DNA of 22,822 nucleotides. Origin: Mucilaginibacter sp. UBA4741 (GTDB lineage: Bacteria > Bacteroidota > Bacteroidia > Sphingobacteriales > Sphingobacteriaceae). The stretch lies in assembly GCA_002403905.1 (NCBI GenBank), contig DHIR01000156.1, positions 12,913-35,734 on the forward strand, written 5' to 3'. The position numbers were made by a program, and so were the translations under genes. This document shows positions 8,253-15,809 of this stretch, one piece after another (the stretch's first letter is position 1; every line of letters begins with the position of its first letter). The notes under the pieces were generated by a model, which was given only the letters and a program-made list of their open reading frames with translations, made no database searches and was not told the origin of the DNA.

Positions 8253-8319
8253 CTTAGCGCTAATGCTCGCCATAAAAATAGCTTATTGCAGTTTATCTGC
8301 AACAATTATATCAAATAAA

Positions 8320-8769
8320 TTATCCCAGTAATTGTTTCACAACCTCTGATATGGTTTTGCCGTCGGCCTGGCCCGCAAGTTCTTTATTAGCCATACCCAT
8401 TACCCGCCCCATGTCTTGTATGGAGGTGGCGCCAATGCGGCCAATCAATTCTTGTATAAAGCCTTCAATTTCAAAACGGGTCATTTGTTGTGGCAAATAT
8501 GGTTCAATAACCTGCATTTCGGCTATCTCTATCTGGTACAGGTCATCGCGATTTTGGGTCTTATAAATATCAGCCGACTCCTTGCGCTGTTTTACCAGCT
8601 TTTGCAATACTTTAATTTCGACTTCGTGTGTTAATTCTTCAGCAGCGCCTTTTTCGGTTTTTGCCAATAATAAGGCCGCTTTTACAGCGCGTAAAGCTTG
8701 TAGACGGTCTGCCTGTTTAGCAAGCATCGCCAGTTTTATATCCTGATCTATTTGTTGTATTAATGACAT
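8320..8769 (-). CDS. GatB/YqeY domain-containing protein
   Basis: A 149-residue protein matching the stand-alone YqeY family end to end. It opens with MSLIQQIDQDIKLAMLAKQ. It carries the central VLQKLVKQRKESADIYKTQ and the C-terminal LIGRIGATSIQDMGRVMGMA and ADGKTISEVVKQLL motifs. The domain is related to the C-terminal tRNA-binding part of the GatB amidotransferase subunit. The stand-alone protein is thought to touch tRNA or aminoacyl-tRNA metabolism, but its reaction is not established. It lies between the YdfG-like dehydrogenase and the hydrolase on the same strand. The 104-base gap upstream is filled with short-period repeats, and downstream lies a palindromic element. Confidence 0.92.
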   Translation of the reverse strand: MSLIQQIDQDIKLAMLAKQADRLQALRAVKAALLLAKTEKGAAEELTHEVEIKVLQKLVKQRKESADIYKTQNRDDLYQIEIAEMQVIEPYLPQQMTRFEIEGFIQELIGRIGATSIQDMGRVMGMANKELAGQADGKTISEVVKQLLG

Positions 8770-8775
8770 GTCTTA

Positions 8776-8815
8776 ATTATTGAATGAGTGAGTTATTGAT
8801 GTCGAATGTTCGATA
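8776..8815. repeat. Short 8-bp-period repeat tract upstream of yqeY
   Basis: ATTATTGA (8776-8783), ATGAGTGA (8784-8791) and GTTATTGA (8792-8799) follow one another in 8-base register. A TCGAA-TG-TTCGA mini-palindrome follows at 8802-8813. The tract is short and degenerate. It shares its gap with the YYGCAYAT array at 8842-8873. Confidence 0.4.
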
Positions 8816-8841
8816 TCGGATTTTGTTTTTTATTTATTCAT

Positions 8842-8873
8842 TTGCATATCCGCACACTTGCACATCTGCACAT
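8842..8873 (+). repeat. YYGCAYAT octamer array, copy 1
   Basis: Four contiguous 8-base units (8842, 8850, 8858, 8866) fit YYGCAYAT with one deviation (the second unit ends CAC). The array ends at the base before the stop codon of the short-chain dehydrogenase (TAA at 8876-8874 on the minus strand). In that gene's direction it therefore begins straight after the stop. Confidence 0.85.
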
Positions 8874-9632
8874 TTATTTCCGAACTATGGTTGTTGCGTT
8901 TGCTTGCGCGGTTGGCATTATCAACAAGTCATTTATGTTAACATGCTTAGGACGAGATACTACGAACATTATGGTTTCGGCAATATCTTCGGCTACAAGC
9001 GGATCAAATCCATCGTATACCTTTTTGGCCCGTTCTTTATCGCCATGAAAACGTACTTCAGAAAATTCTGTTTCAACCGCGCCAGGATGTATAGCGGTAA
9101 CTTTAATACCATGCTGTACTAAATCTATACGCATGCCCTTGTTTAAGGCATCAACCGCGTGTTTAGTAGCACAATACACATTGCCATTAGCGTAAACCTC
9201 TTTACCGGCTATTGAGCCTATATTTACAATATGCCCCTTTCCATTAGCTATCATCCAGTTTGATACAACCTTGCTAACGTACAGCAAACCTTTAATGTTG
9301 GTATCTATCATGGTATCCCAATCATCCAGGTTACCGTTTTGGATCGGATCTAACCCCTGGCTTAAACCGGCATTGTTTATCAGTACATCAACCTTTTTCC
9401 ACTTAGCAGGCAGGCTTTCAAAATTACTGGTTACCTGCTCGCGGTCGCGTACATCAAAAGCGCAAACGGCTACTTCGGTATTGTATTTTTTATTAAGGCT
9501 TGCCGCTAATTTCTCTAACCTATCAAGCCTGCGGCCAGTAAGTATAAGGTCATATTTTTCGCGGGCAAACAATTGCGCACAGGCTTCGCCTATTCCTGCT
9601 GTGGCCCCGGTAATTAATGCAATTTTAGCCAT
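8874..9632 (-). CDS. YdfG-like NADP-dependent short-chain dehydrogenase
   Basis: A 252-residue classical short-chain dehydrogenase. It has the cofactor motif TGATAGIG (8-15), TGRR (32-35, favouring NADP), NNAG (86-89) and the catalytic Ser140, Tyr153 and Lys157 (NVYCATK). It follows E. coli YdfG closely from memory, including DWDTMIDTNIKGLLY, HPGAVETEFSEVRFHGD and the tail HVNINDLLIMPTAQ. YdfG oxidises L-allo-threonine and 3-hydroxy acids and reduces malonic semialdehyde, so a 3-hydroxy-acid or serine-type substrate is likely here (inference). A promoter candidate lies at 9655-9683. The stop codon directly abuts an octamer repeat array. Confidence 0.9.
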   Translation of the reverse strand: MAKIALITGATAGIGEACAQLFAREKYDLILTGRRLDRLEKLAASLNKKYNTEVAVCAFDVRDREQVTSNFESLPAKWKKVDVLINNAGLSQGLDPIQNGNLDDWDTMIDTNIKGLLYVSKVVSNWMIANGKGHIVNIGSIAGKEVYANGNVYCATKHAVDALNKGMRIDLVQHGIKVTAIHPGAVETEFSEVRFHGDKERAKKVYDGFDPLVAEDIAETIMFVVSRPKHVNINDLLIMPTAQANATTIVRK

Positions 9633-9654
9633 AGATGTGGTATTAAATCCGGTG

Positions 9655-9683
9655 CGAAATTAGGCTTTTTAGTCGGGAATCAA
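9655..9683 (-). promoter_or_regulatory. Putative promoter of the dehydrogenase gene
   Basis: On the minus strand TTG (9683-9681), an 18-base spacer and TAATTTCG (9662-9655, one mismatch to TAnnTTTG) fit the Bacteroidota consensus. The start point would be about 16 bases before the ATG. This may be the head of the minus-strand gene run toward nadK. Confidence 0.5.
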
Positions 9684-9710
9684 CGATTTAATAAAGATTA
9701 AAGCAACCAG

Positions 9711-10445
9711 CTACTCAAAGTAAAGGCTAAACATTAAAGTATGTAACCCCAATCTGTTTAATGGGGTAGAGTAAGGATGATTTTCGGGAAGTAATACATT
9801 GCCAAACGAGTTTGATAGTTTTATTTCCGGCGATAATTTAAAAAACTCAAAATAAATATCGCAGCCCAAACCGGCTTCGTACGAGGCAAAACTGTTAACG
9901 TTTTTAACATGCTTATCTATCAGGCTTAAACCTGCATCAGAGTTTACATGGCTGCCAATTGCCTGCGAATATTTTATACCACCCAATATATATGCCCTAA
10001 AATCGCCTATACGGTCTGATTTTAGTTTAATAGATATAGGCAGATCAACCTGTGTAGCCTGTACTGGTTTGCTTGTATTTTGCGATGGTGTATTATAGGT
10101 ATAATCCAGGTTGCGATCAGCAAAAATTAAGGAGGGGGTAACGCGGGCCTCTAAATGTTCGGTAATGCGGAAACGTGTTAAAAAACCAACGGCAAATCCC
10201 TGCGAACTTGGCGATCCTATACTTTTTACCGAATCGGTAATTTTATTGCCGTCATTATCGATGTATGGTTTGCGCCAGTCGGCCTTCTTGTCAATTTTAA
10301 AATAACTGCTAACGTAGCTAAAGCTAAAACCAAAGCTTATATCTTTTTGGTCGGCACCCCCACCCCATGCAGGTACAGATTGCGCAAACAGGCAATTGCT
10401 GCAAAAAAGAAAGCTTACAATTAGCAGGTACCGGATTTTGATCAT
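9711..10445 (-). CDS. porT: PorT-like outer-membrane barrel protein (type IX secretion)
   Basis: A 244-residue barrel protein with a signal peptide (1-22, ending LFAQ). The mature start has WGGGADQKDISFGFSFSYVSSYFKI and then KADWRKPYID, the pattern of the PorT family. It ends in the barrel-type strand LMFSLYFE with a terminal aromatic-acidic pair. PorT (SprT in gliding flavobacteria) is needed for type IX secretion. Its gene commonly sits beside ubiE, as it does here: the ubiE stop codon and the porT start overlap as ATGA (10445-10442), implying translational coupling. With PorG at 4926-5693, the window holds two outer-membrane parts of that system. A general PF13568-type barrel is the alternative. 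Confidence 0.82.
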   Translation of the reverse strand: MIKIRYLLIVSFLFCSNCLFAQSVPAWGGGADQKDISFGFSFSYVSSYFKIDKKADWRKPYIDNDGNKITDSVKSIGSPSSQGFAVGFLTRFRITEHLEARVTPSLIFADRNLDYTYNTPSQNTSKPVQATQVDLPISIKLKSDRIGDFRAYILGGIKYSQAIGSHVNSDAGLSLIDKHVKNVNSFASYEAGLGCDIYFEFFKLSPEIKLSNSFGNVLLPENHPYSTPLNRLGLHTLMFSLYFE

Positions 10446-11173
10446 TTAATGCCTGTGTAAATAGAACAAATACCAAACGCTAATGGCCTGCATTTGGTAT
10501 GTTTAAAGCCAACCTTATCCATAACGGCTATAAAAGCCGGCCCATCCGGGAAAGCGGCAACCGACTCTGGCAGATATGAATAAGCTCTTGAATCTTTAGA
10601 GAAAAGCTTACCTATGCCAGGGGTTATATAATTAAAATATAGTTTGTACAATTGTTTAACCGGGAAAACTTTGGGTTTTGAAAACTCCAATACTACCGCT
10701 TTGCCACCGGGTTTTAAAACACGGTTAATATCGGCCAAGCCCATCTCCAGGTTTTCAAAATTACGTACACCGTAGGCAACTGTTACCGCATCGAACGCGC
10801 CGGCTTCGAAGGGTAGTTTTTCAGAGTCGCCTAGTTTGATCTCGAATTTATCGCCCAAATTGCGTCTGGCTATTTTTTGTTTAGCGATGTCCAGCATCCC
10901 CTGCGAAATGTCAACACCAATAATTTTTTCGGGGTTTAATATAGATAATGCTTCAAAAGCAAAATCGCCGGTACCGGTGGCAACGTCTAAGATCAGTTTG
11001 GGTTGATCTTTCTTTAGCTCGTTTATAGCTTTTTTACGCCAGATAATATCAATACCTAATGACATAAAGTGATTCAGGAAATCGTAGGTCTTTGATATAT
11101 TATTAAACATATCGGCCACCTGCTCTTTTTTGGTGCCTTGCTCTGTATTATACGGAATTACGGTTTTGCTCAT
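10442..11173 (-). CDS. ubiE: Demethylmenaquinone methyltransferase (UbiE/MenG)
   Basis: A 243-residue class I SAM methyltransferase for the last step of menaquinone synthesis (C-methylation of demethylmenaquinone). Motifs are KKEQVADMFNNISKTYDFLNHFMS near the N-terminus, DVATGTGDFAF (63-73, SAM binding), a VTVAYGVRNFENLE segment and LKPGGKAVVLEFSKP. I start it at ATG 11173 (MSKTVIPYN). The TTG four codons further out overlaps a TATCTTTG promoter box and could not be in the message. The stop overlaps the porT start by four bases. The UbiA-type prenyltransferase at 15810-16691 would act just before it in the same pathway. Confidence 0.95.
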   Translation of the reverse strand: MSKTVIPYNTEQGTKKEQVADMFNNISKTYDFLNHFMSLGIDIIWRKKAINELKKDQPKLILDVATGTGDFAFEALSILNPEKIIGVDISQGMLDIAKQKIARRNLGDKFEIKLGDSEKLPFEAGAFDAVTVAYGVRNFENLEMGLADINRVLKPGGKAVVLEFSKPKVFPVKQLYKLYFNYITPGIGKLFSKDSRAYSYLPESVAAFPDGPAFIAVMDKVGFKHTKCRPLAFGICSIYTGIK

Positions 11174-11182
11174 ATTATGGGG

Positions 11183-11190
11183 CAAAGATA
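11183..11190 (-). promoter_or_regulatory. Putative -7 box (TATCTTTG) of ubiE-porT
   Basis: A perfect Bacteroidota -7 box lies on the minus strand, ending 9 bases before the ATG at 11173. The message would start only a few bases before the start codon. No TTG was found at the usual distance upstream. The box decides the ubiE start, because the upstream TTG codon lies in it. Confidence 0.65.
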
Positions 11191-11198
11191 ATTTATTT

Positions 11199-11244
11199 GT
11201 CTGAACCGCTGATTAAGTTGATGATTTGATTACGTTGATTGATA
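11199..11244. repeat. Remnant of a GATT-rich intergenic repeat
   Basis: The stretch begins GTCTGAACCGCTGATTAAG and continues with TTGAT/GATT steps at 11211-11242. From memory, strings starting GTCTGAACC followed by GATT-rich steps recur between genes in many Bacteroidota; no second copy is in this window. It fills most of the 77-base gap between ubiE and the acetyltransferase. Confidence 0.35.
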
Positions 11245-11250
11245 AAAAAT

Positions 11251-11736
11251 TTACAACTCCTTCACCATCCAGATATTACAAGAAAAATGCCCCGAGTTAC
11301 CCAAAGCATGATCCAATAGTTTAAAGCCCGTCTTTTCATAAATACTTATCGCTTTAGCTAATTGCGGAAAAGATTCCAGATACAGATGTGTATATCCTAA
11401 TTCTACAGCAGCAGCAAAACATTTTTCCATCAGCATTTTACCAATGCCGCGGCCGCGTGTGGCGGCAGTTAAATATAGTTTTACCAGTTCGGCGTGGTTG
11501 ATTGGTAATCCGTTTGTGGGGTAAACACCGCATCCGCCTAGTAAAATCCCATCCTCTTCGGCTACAAAATAGCAACTGTTTGGTGCGGCCTGAAATAATT
11601 CAAACAAACGGTCAGTATCCGGGTCCGAATAAACAGTGCCCACTTTAGGCACACCGAATTCTACTAGCGATTCGCGAATAATGCGTGCCAGTTCAATATT
11701 ATCACTGGGTTGGATTGGTCTTAAAGTTACAGCCAT
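11251..11736 (-). CDS. GNAT-family N-acetyltransferase
   Basis: A 161-residue acetyl-CoA-dependent acetyltransferase. The acetyl-CoA pyrophosphate loop is RGRGIGKML (94-102), preceded by the strand HAELVKLYLTAATRG. The later FPQLAKAISIYEKTGFKLLDHAL is the usual motif B region. N-terminal LRPIQPSDNIELARIIRESL is typical of the fold. The substrate is not readable; this subgroup is often annotated only as GNAT and includes acetyltransferases of small amines and amino acids. Its promoter lies inside the end of the upstream VOC gene, so it can be transcribed separately. Its start codon coincides with the predicted transcription start. Confidence 0.88.
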   Translation of the reverse strand: MAVTLRPIQPSDNIELARIIRESLVEFGVPKVGTVYSDPDTDRLFELFQAAPNSCYFVAEEDGILLGGCGVYPTNGLPINHAELVKLYLTAATRGRGIGKMLMEKCFAAAVELGYTHLYLESFPQLAKAISIYEKTGFKLLDHALGNSGHFSCNIWMVKEL

Positions 11737-11741
11737 AGTGG

Positions 11742-11771
11742 CAAAGATAATTATTTGGCCAACGCCAGCAA
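11742..11771 (-). promoter_or_regulatory. Promoter of the GNAT gene, inside the VOC gene end
   Basis: On the minus strand TTG (11771-11769), exactly 19 bases and TATCTTTG (11749-11742) match the -33/-7 consensus fully. The TTG is a leucine codon six codons before the VOC stop. The start point falls at about 11736, the A of the ATG, so the message is probably leaderless. Confidence 0.7.
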
Positions 11772-12239
11772 TCCTTCCATATCTAATCTGCGTGTAAACA
11801 TTTCTATCTCGCCGTTATCTTCTCTGGGCCATTGTTCTTGTGGCCTGTCCCAGTAAAGCTCTACGCCATTTCCATCAGGGTCATCTAAATAGATAGCTTC
11901 TGATACACCATGATCTGATGCGCCGGTGATAGGATACTTTTTATCTATCAATCGTTTCAAAATTACAGCCAAATCTTTACGCTCGGGATATAATATAGCG
12001 GTATGAAACAATCCCGGCGCATATTCAGGCCCGCGTGGCGCGCCCTTGCTTTGCCAGGTATTTAGCCCGATATGGTGGTGGTAACCGCCTGCCGATATAA
12101 ACGCGGCCTGGTCGCCATACATTTGTATTTTCTCGAAACCCAGCAATCCGCTGTAAAAATCTAATGATTGTTGCAGGTCACTCACTTTTAAATGTACATG
12201 GCCTATGCGGGTTTGGGCTGGTATTTTATAATCGTTCAT
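11751..12239 (-). CDS. VOC-family (glyoxalase/dioxygenase fold) protein
   Basis: A 162-residue protein. Paired beta-alpha-beta-beta-beta units open with RIGHVHLKVSDLQQSLDFYSGLLGF and close with AIYLDDPDGNGVELYWDRP. Candidate metal ligands are His14/16, His79 (LFHTAIL) and Glu127 (GVELYWD), with a His cluster YHHHIGLNTW at 53-62. The first half resembles the N-terminal domain of CatE-type catechol-2,3-dioxygenases, which have two such domains (about 285 residues). Here there is one, so a glyoxalase-like or orphan VOC enzyme is also possible. The substrate cannot be told from sequence. Its last codons carry the promoter of the GNAT gene that follows. Confidence 0.85.
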   Translation of the reverse strand: MNDYKIPAQTRIGHVHLKVSDLQQSLDFYSGLLGFEKIQMYGDQAAFISAGGYHHHIGLNTWQSKGAPRGPEYAPGLFHTAILYPERKDLAVILKRLIDKKYPITGASDHGVSEAIYLDDPDGNGVELYWDRPQEQWPREDNGEIEMFTRRLDMEGLLALAK

Positions 12240-12349
12240 TGTATTAAATGTTTAAACATACAAGTTTAAGATAATGCCTTGGTTTGTTTGTTGTTTAAAT
12301 GTAATTTACAAATGTTAAATATTGTTACTGGATTACAACATATTGGAAA

Positions 12350-12399
12350 TATTTAAACATATTTGATTAACCTTATCATCTACCTAATATGTTTAAATA
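12350..12399. promoter_or_regulatory. Perfect 13-bp inverted repeat over a start codon
   Basis: TATTTAAACATAT (12350-12362) and its exact reverse complement (12387-12399) are 24 bases apart. The right arm contains the ATG of the barrel gene. Further GTTTAAA words lie at 12249-12258 (the palindrome TGTTTAAACA) and 12292-12300 in the same divergent gap. It could be a pair of protein-binding sites or an RNA hairpin covering the start. Confidence 0.5.
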
Positions 12400-15148
12400 C
12401 TTTCTGCTAGTAACTTTTCTAATATTTGCACTTAAAAGCACGGCCCAAAATAAAGCTGCTATTAAAGGTAAAATAATAGACTCGGCAACCAATGCCCCTG
12501 TTGAATTTGTAACAGTTGCCGTATTAACCGTACAAGACACCACATCTCTGTTATTATCTTACACCATAACCGATAAGGAAGGCGCATTTAACCTGCATAA
12601 CCTACCTGTGGGTATCCCCTTAAAAATATTTATATCAAATGTCGCCTATAGATCTTATCGTAAGTTCATAACCTTAGGTAAAGGGCAGGATCTTGACCTG
12701 GGCAGCATAGCGCTAAGTTCAAATCAATTAAACGAGGTAACCATAAAGGCAGAACGGGCCCCGGTTGTTATCAACAAAGACACTATAGAGTTTAACGCCG
12801 AGGCTTTTAAGGTTAGGCCCAATGCCGTTGTTGAAGAATTATTAAAAAAGCTACCGGGTGTTGAGGTAGATAACCAGGGCCACGTTATGGTAAATGGCAA
12901 AGACGTGAAGAAAGTTCTGGTTGACGGGCGTGAATTTTTCCCGAGCGATTTGCGGATAGCTACCCGAAACCTTGACGCGGAATTAATTGATAAGGTGCAG
13001 GTTTATGATGACCGCGAGGACGACCCCGACCATTTGGTTGACGAGGTGCTGGTAAAAAAGATCATCAATCTGAAATTTAAAAAGAAACTGCGTAAAAGCA
13101 CATTTGGCAAATTATATGCCGGCGGAGGCACCCGTGGCCGGTATGAGAGCGGCGCTTTTTTTAATATGTTTAGGGATACCTTGCAGGTAAGTTTCCTGGG
13201 TATGAGCAATAACTTAAGCAATACAGGTTTTGATTTTAGCGACCTGTACACCCAGGGCGGGTTAAACCGTGGCGGCGGCGGCGCGTTTTATGGTGGCGGC
13301 ATTAATTCGGGCGTTAACCGTACAACAGGCGGCGGGGTTAATATCAATACCGATTATGGTAAAAAGCTAAAGGTCAACCTTGCTTATTATTACAGCCATG
13401 GCAATACAGACTTTAACGGCCTAACAAGCAAAGCGCAGCAAACGGTTGATACTACTTTTACAACCCGCACCACCAATGCCCGCAACGTGCTGGACGACAG
13501 GCATAATATAACTGCATCAGTAAGGGTTCAAAAAGAAGGAATGCAATGGAGCTATACACCCCTATTTTCTTTCGTAGCTAATCAATCCGTTACCAATAAT
13601 ATGGCAAATAGCTTCAGCAATTTTATCCCGCAGGTAAGCAATTCTATAAATAACGATAACAGATCTGGTAACAACCTACAGTTTAGCCATGGGTTTTCTT
13701 ATAATAAGCAATTAAAAAAGGAAGGATCGTCTATTGATATACAGCAAGGATTATCCATTAATCCGGACAACAATGATGATTACAATATCACCAACCTTAC
13801 ATCATACGTAGCAAGCTTTCCATCGTATATATTTAACCGTTACACCCTTAACCGTAATAAAAACATAGGCGGTAATTTAACTGTATCTTATCGCTATCCG
13901 ACAGGAAAGAAGTTAACTGCGGGGATATGGTTCAGCGAAAATTATAACCAGGTAATAAGCAAGGGCGCTGCTTATTATTTTAACCAATCGACAGGTTTAT
14001 ATGATGTTTACCTGCCCACCCAAAGTACCGACCTTACCCGTAATCTTTGGAAACAGGCCGCTAACCTTAGCTTTACCTACGCTATCACCAAAAAAATGAG
14101 CCTTGTTGCCGATGTAACCGCACAGCAACAATCTGTAAATAACCAGTTTGGCCGCAATATTAGTGATATAGACCGTAAATACTTTGATGTATTGCCTACT
14201 ATAAGGTTAGCTGTTGGAGATTTTAGCAACGGCAGTTATTCTATTGGGTATTCGCAAGGTATTGACCTGCCTTATATTGGCGATTTGATACCTTATACCC
14301 TAACCATAAATCCTTTACTTACGGTTAAAGGCAATCCGGATCTAAAACAAAGCAGAACGCATAACCTCAATTTTAGTTATAATATTTACAAATCGGCTTC
14401 GCAAGTGGGTTTGAATGTAAATGCCGGTCTTTCTTATACACAAAACGATATTTTCAGGGAGCGTACTTTGAGTACAGGCGGTGCCGAAACTACAACGCCT
14501 TTAAATAAAGATGGTCGATTTAATAGTAATGCAAGTATTGGTTTTACAAAGCGCTTTAAAAAAACAGCCAGTTTGCAACTTAACTCTTCAACAAATCTCG
14601 GCTTTAGCAATAATCATAATTTTTTCGAGGTAAACCACCAGGAAGGATATCAAAATATTTACAGTGTTTCAGTCGGTCAACATTTTGGTTTAAATTGGAA
14701 AGACATTTTAATGCTTGATCCGTCATTTAATATTAATCGTTCCATATCTCATTATACAGGGGTTGATTATAATAGTATAAACTATACCACCATAGGTTTT
14801 CAAACTCCGTTTACCATTAGCTGGCCGCAACACCTGGACTTATCGGGCACTTATAATTATACCTATAATCCGCTGGTTAGCCCGGGTTTTCAAAAAAGCA
14901 CCAATTTATTAAACTTGAGCATTTCGCACTTTTTCATGAAGAAAGACAGGGCAGAGATCAAGCTGGCGTGTTATGATATCCTGAACCAAGCCATCAGCAC
15001 CAAACGCAGTATTTACGAAAACATAACCAATGATACCCAGGCCAACATCATCAGACGGTACTTTATGCTAACCTTAAAGTGGAAGTTTAATAGTACCAAG
15101 TTGGATGAGAAAAAAGCGCTTCCGATCCGTTCTATGATTATGCGTTAA
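12389..15148 (+). CDS. Large outer-membrane beta-barrel protein with carboxypeptidase-regulatory domain
   Basis: A 919-residue protein with a signal peptide (1-19, ending STAQ). A carboxypeptidase-regulatory-like domain at about 23-112 contains IKGKIIDSATNAPVEFVTV and DKEGAFNLHNLPVG. A plug-like region at about 115-225 (VEELLKKLPGVEVDNQG, VNGKDVKKVLVDGREFFPSD) leads into a long barrel. The layout fits the OMP_b-brl_3 group of TonB-receptor relatives. A glycine-rich segment lies at about 291-318. It is not a SusC protein: no SusD gene is adjacent and the length and plug wording differ. The ligand and need for TonB are unknown. The gene is monocistronic by position, divergent from the VOC gene; engB starts 34 bases later with its own promoter box. 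Confidence 0.85.
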   Translation: MFKYFLLVTFLIFALKSTAQNKAAIKGKIIDSATNAPVEFVTVAVLTVQDTTSLLLSYTITDKEGAFNLHNLPVGIPLKIFISNVAYRSYRKFITLGKGQDLDLGSIALSSNQLNEVTIKAERAPVVINKDTIEFNAEAFKVRPNAVVEELLKKLPGVEVDNQGHVMVNGKDVKKVLVDGREFFPSDLRIATRNLDAELIDKVQVYDDREDDPDHLVDEVLVKKIINLKFKKKLRKSTFGKLYAGGGTRGRYESGAFFNMFRDTLQVSFLGMSNNLSNTGFDFSDLYTQGGLNRGGGGAFYGGGINSGVNRTTGGGVNINTDYGKKLKVNLAYYYSHGNTDFNGLTSKAQQTVDTTFTTRTTNARNVLDDRHNITASVRVQKEGMQWSYTPLFSFVANQSVTNNMANSFSNFIPQVSNSINNDNRSGNNLQFSHGFSYNKQLKKEGSSIDIQQGLSINPDNNDDYNITNLTSYVASFPSYIFNRYTLNRNKNIGGNLTVSYRYPTGKKLTAGIWFSENYNQVISKGAAYYFNQSTGLYDVYLPTQSTDLTRNLWKQAANLSFTYAITKKMSLVADVTAQQQSVNNQFGRNISDIDRKYFDVLPTIRLAVGDFSNGSYSIGYSQGIDLPYIGDLIPYTLTINPLLTVKGNPDLKQSRTHNLNFSYNIYKSASQVGLNVNAGLSYTQNDIFRERTLSTGGAETTTPLNKDGRFNSNASIGFTKRFKKTASLQLNSSTNLGFSNNHNFFEVNHQEGYQNIYSVSVGQHFGLNWKDILMLDPSFNINRSISHYTGVDYNSINYTTIGFQTPFTISWPQHLDLSGTYNYTYNPLVSPGFQKSTNLLNLSISHFFMKKDRAEIKLACYDILNQAISTKRSIYENITNDTQANIIRRYFMLTLKWKFNSTKLDEKKALPIRSMIMR

Positions 15149-15170
15149 TTTTAATAAATCTTTAAATCAC

Positions 15171-15178
15171 TATCTTTG
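15171..15178 (+). promoter_or_regulatory. Putative -7 box (TATCTTTG) of engB
   Basis: A perfect TAnnTTTG box ends 4 bases before the engB ATG. The start point would fall on or next to the ATG, giving a leaderless message. Nineteen bases upstream there is TTT rather than TTG. It separates engB-ubiA from the barrel gene as a new transcript. Confidence 0.6.
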
Positions 15179-15182
15179 CCCC

Positions 15183-15806
15183 ATGATCATAAAATCTGCC
15201 GACTTTATTTGCAGCAACACCCAAATTTCAAAACTGCCGCCACCGGTTAAGCCGGAGTATGCTTTTATTGGTAGGTCAAACGTGGGTAAATCCTCGCTGA
15301 TCAATATGCTTGTTGCTAAAAAGGGATTAGCAAAAACGTCGCAAACACCGGGTAAGACACAGTTGATCAACCATTTTTTGGTGAATGATAACTGGTATAT
15401 TGTGGATTTGCCGGGTTATGGTTATGCACGGGCATCAAAAACAAAAAAGGCCGACTGGAACAAATTCATCCAACAATATTTGGATAAGCGCGAAAGCCTG
15501 CAGTGCGTTATGGTGCTGATTGACAGCCGACTTGATCCGCAAAAAATTGATGTTGAGTTTTGCAACTGGCTGGGCGAAAAAGGCCTTTCATTTGTACTGG
15601 TATTTACCAAAGCCGACAAACAATCGGCCGTGAAAACCGACCAAACTATAGCCCAGTTTAAAAAAGCGCTGGGCGAAACTTTTGAAGAGATCCCGCAATA
15701 CTTCATTACATCGGCCGAGTTACATGCAGGCCGCGATGAGATATTAGGTTTTATTGGAGGGATAAATCAGTCGTTTGAGATACCTGATTATAAGACGTTT
15801 GAATAA
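15183..15806 (+). CDS. engB: Ribosome-biogenesis GTP-binding protein EngB (YsxC/YihA)
   Basis: A 207-residue TrmE-Era-EngA-EngB-type GTPase needed for large-subunit ribosome assembly. The G motifs are G1 GRSNVGKSS (30-38), G2-region threonines in TSQTPGKTQ (52-60), G3 DLPGYG (75-80), G4 TKAD (142-145) and G5 TSA (176-178). The N-terminus MIIKSADFICSNTQISKLP is the usual Bacteroidota start, which supports the ATG right behind the promoter box. The ubiA-like gene starts 3 bases after the stop, so they form one transcript. There is no known functional tie between the two products. Confidence 0.96.
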   Translation: MIIKSADFICSNTQISKLPPPVKPEYAFIGRSNVGKSSLINMLVAKKGLAKTSQTPGKTQLINHFLVNDNWYIVDLPGYGYARASKTKKADWNKFIQQYLDKRESLQCVMVLIDSRLDPQKIDVEFCNWLGEKGLSFVLVFTKADKQSAVKTDQTIAQFKKALGETFEEIPQYFITSAELHAGRDEILGFIGGINQSFEIPDYKTFE

Positions 15807-15809
15807 CAC

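Noticed and set aside
8136..8273. Coding N-terminal extension of the alpha/beta hydrolase
   Set aside because: It reads through a perfect palindromic repeat element and precedes the normal family start; it has no fold role.
8842..8873. CRISPR array
   Set aside because: The units are 8 bp, contiguous, without spacers, only four per locus, and no cas gene is present.
12389..15148. SusC-type nutrient receptor of a polysaccharide utilisation locus
   Set aside because: No SusD, no glycan enzymes, and the plug and length fit the OMP_b-brl_3 group better.
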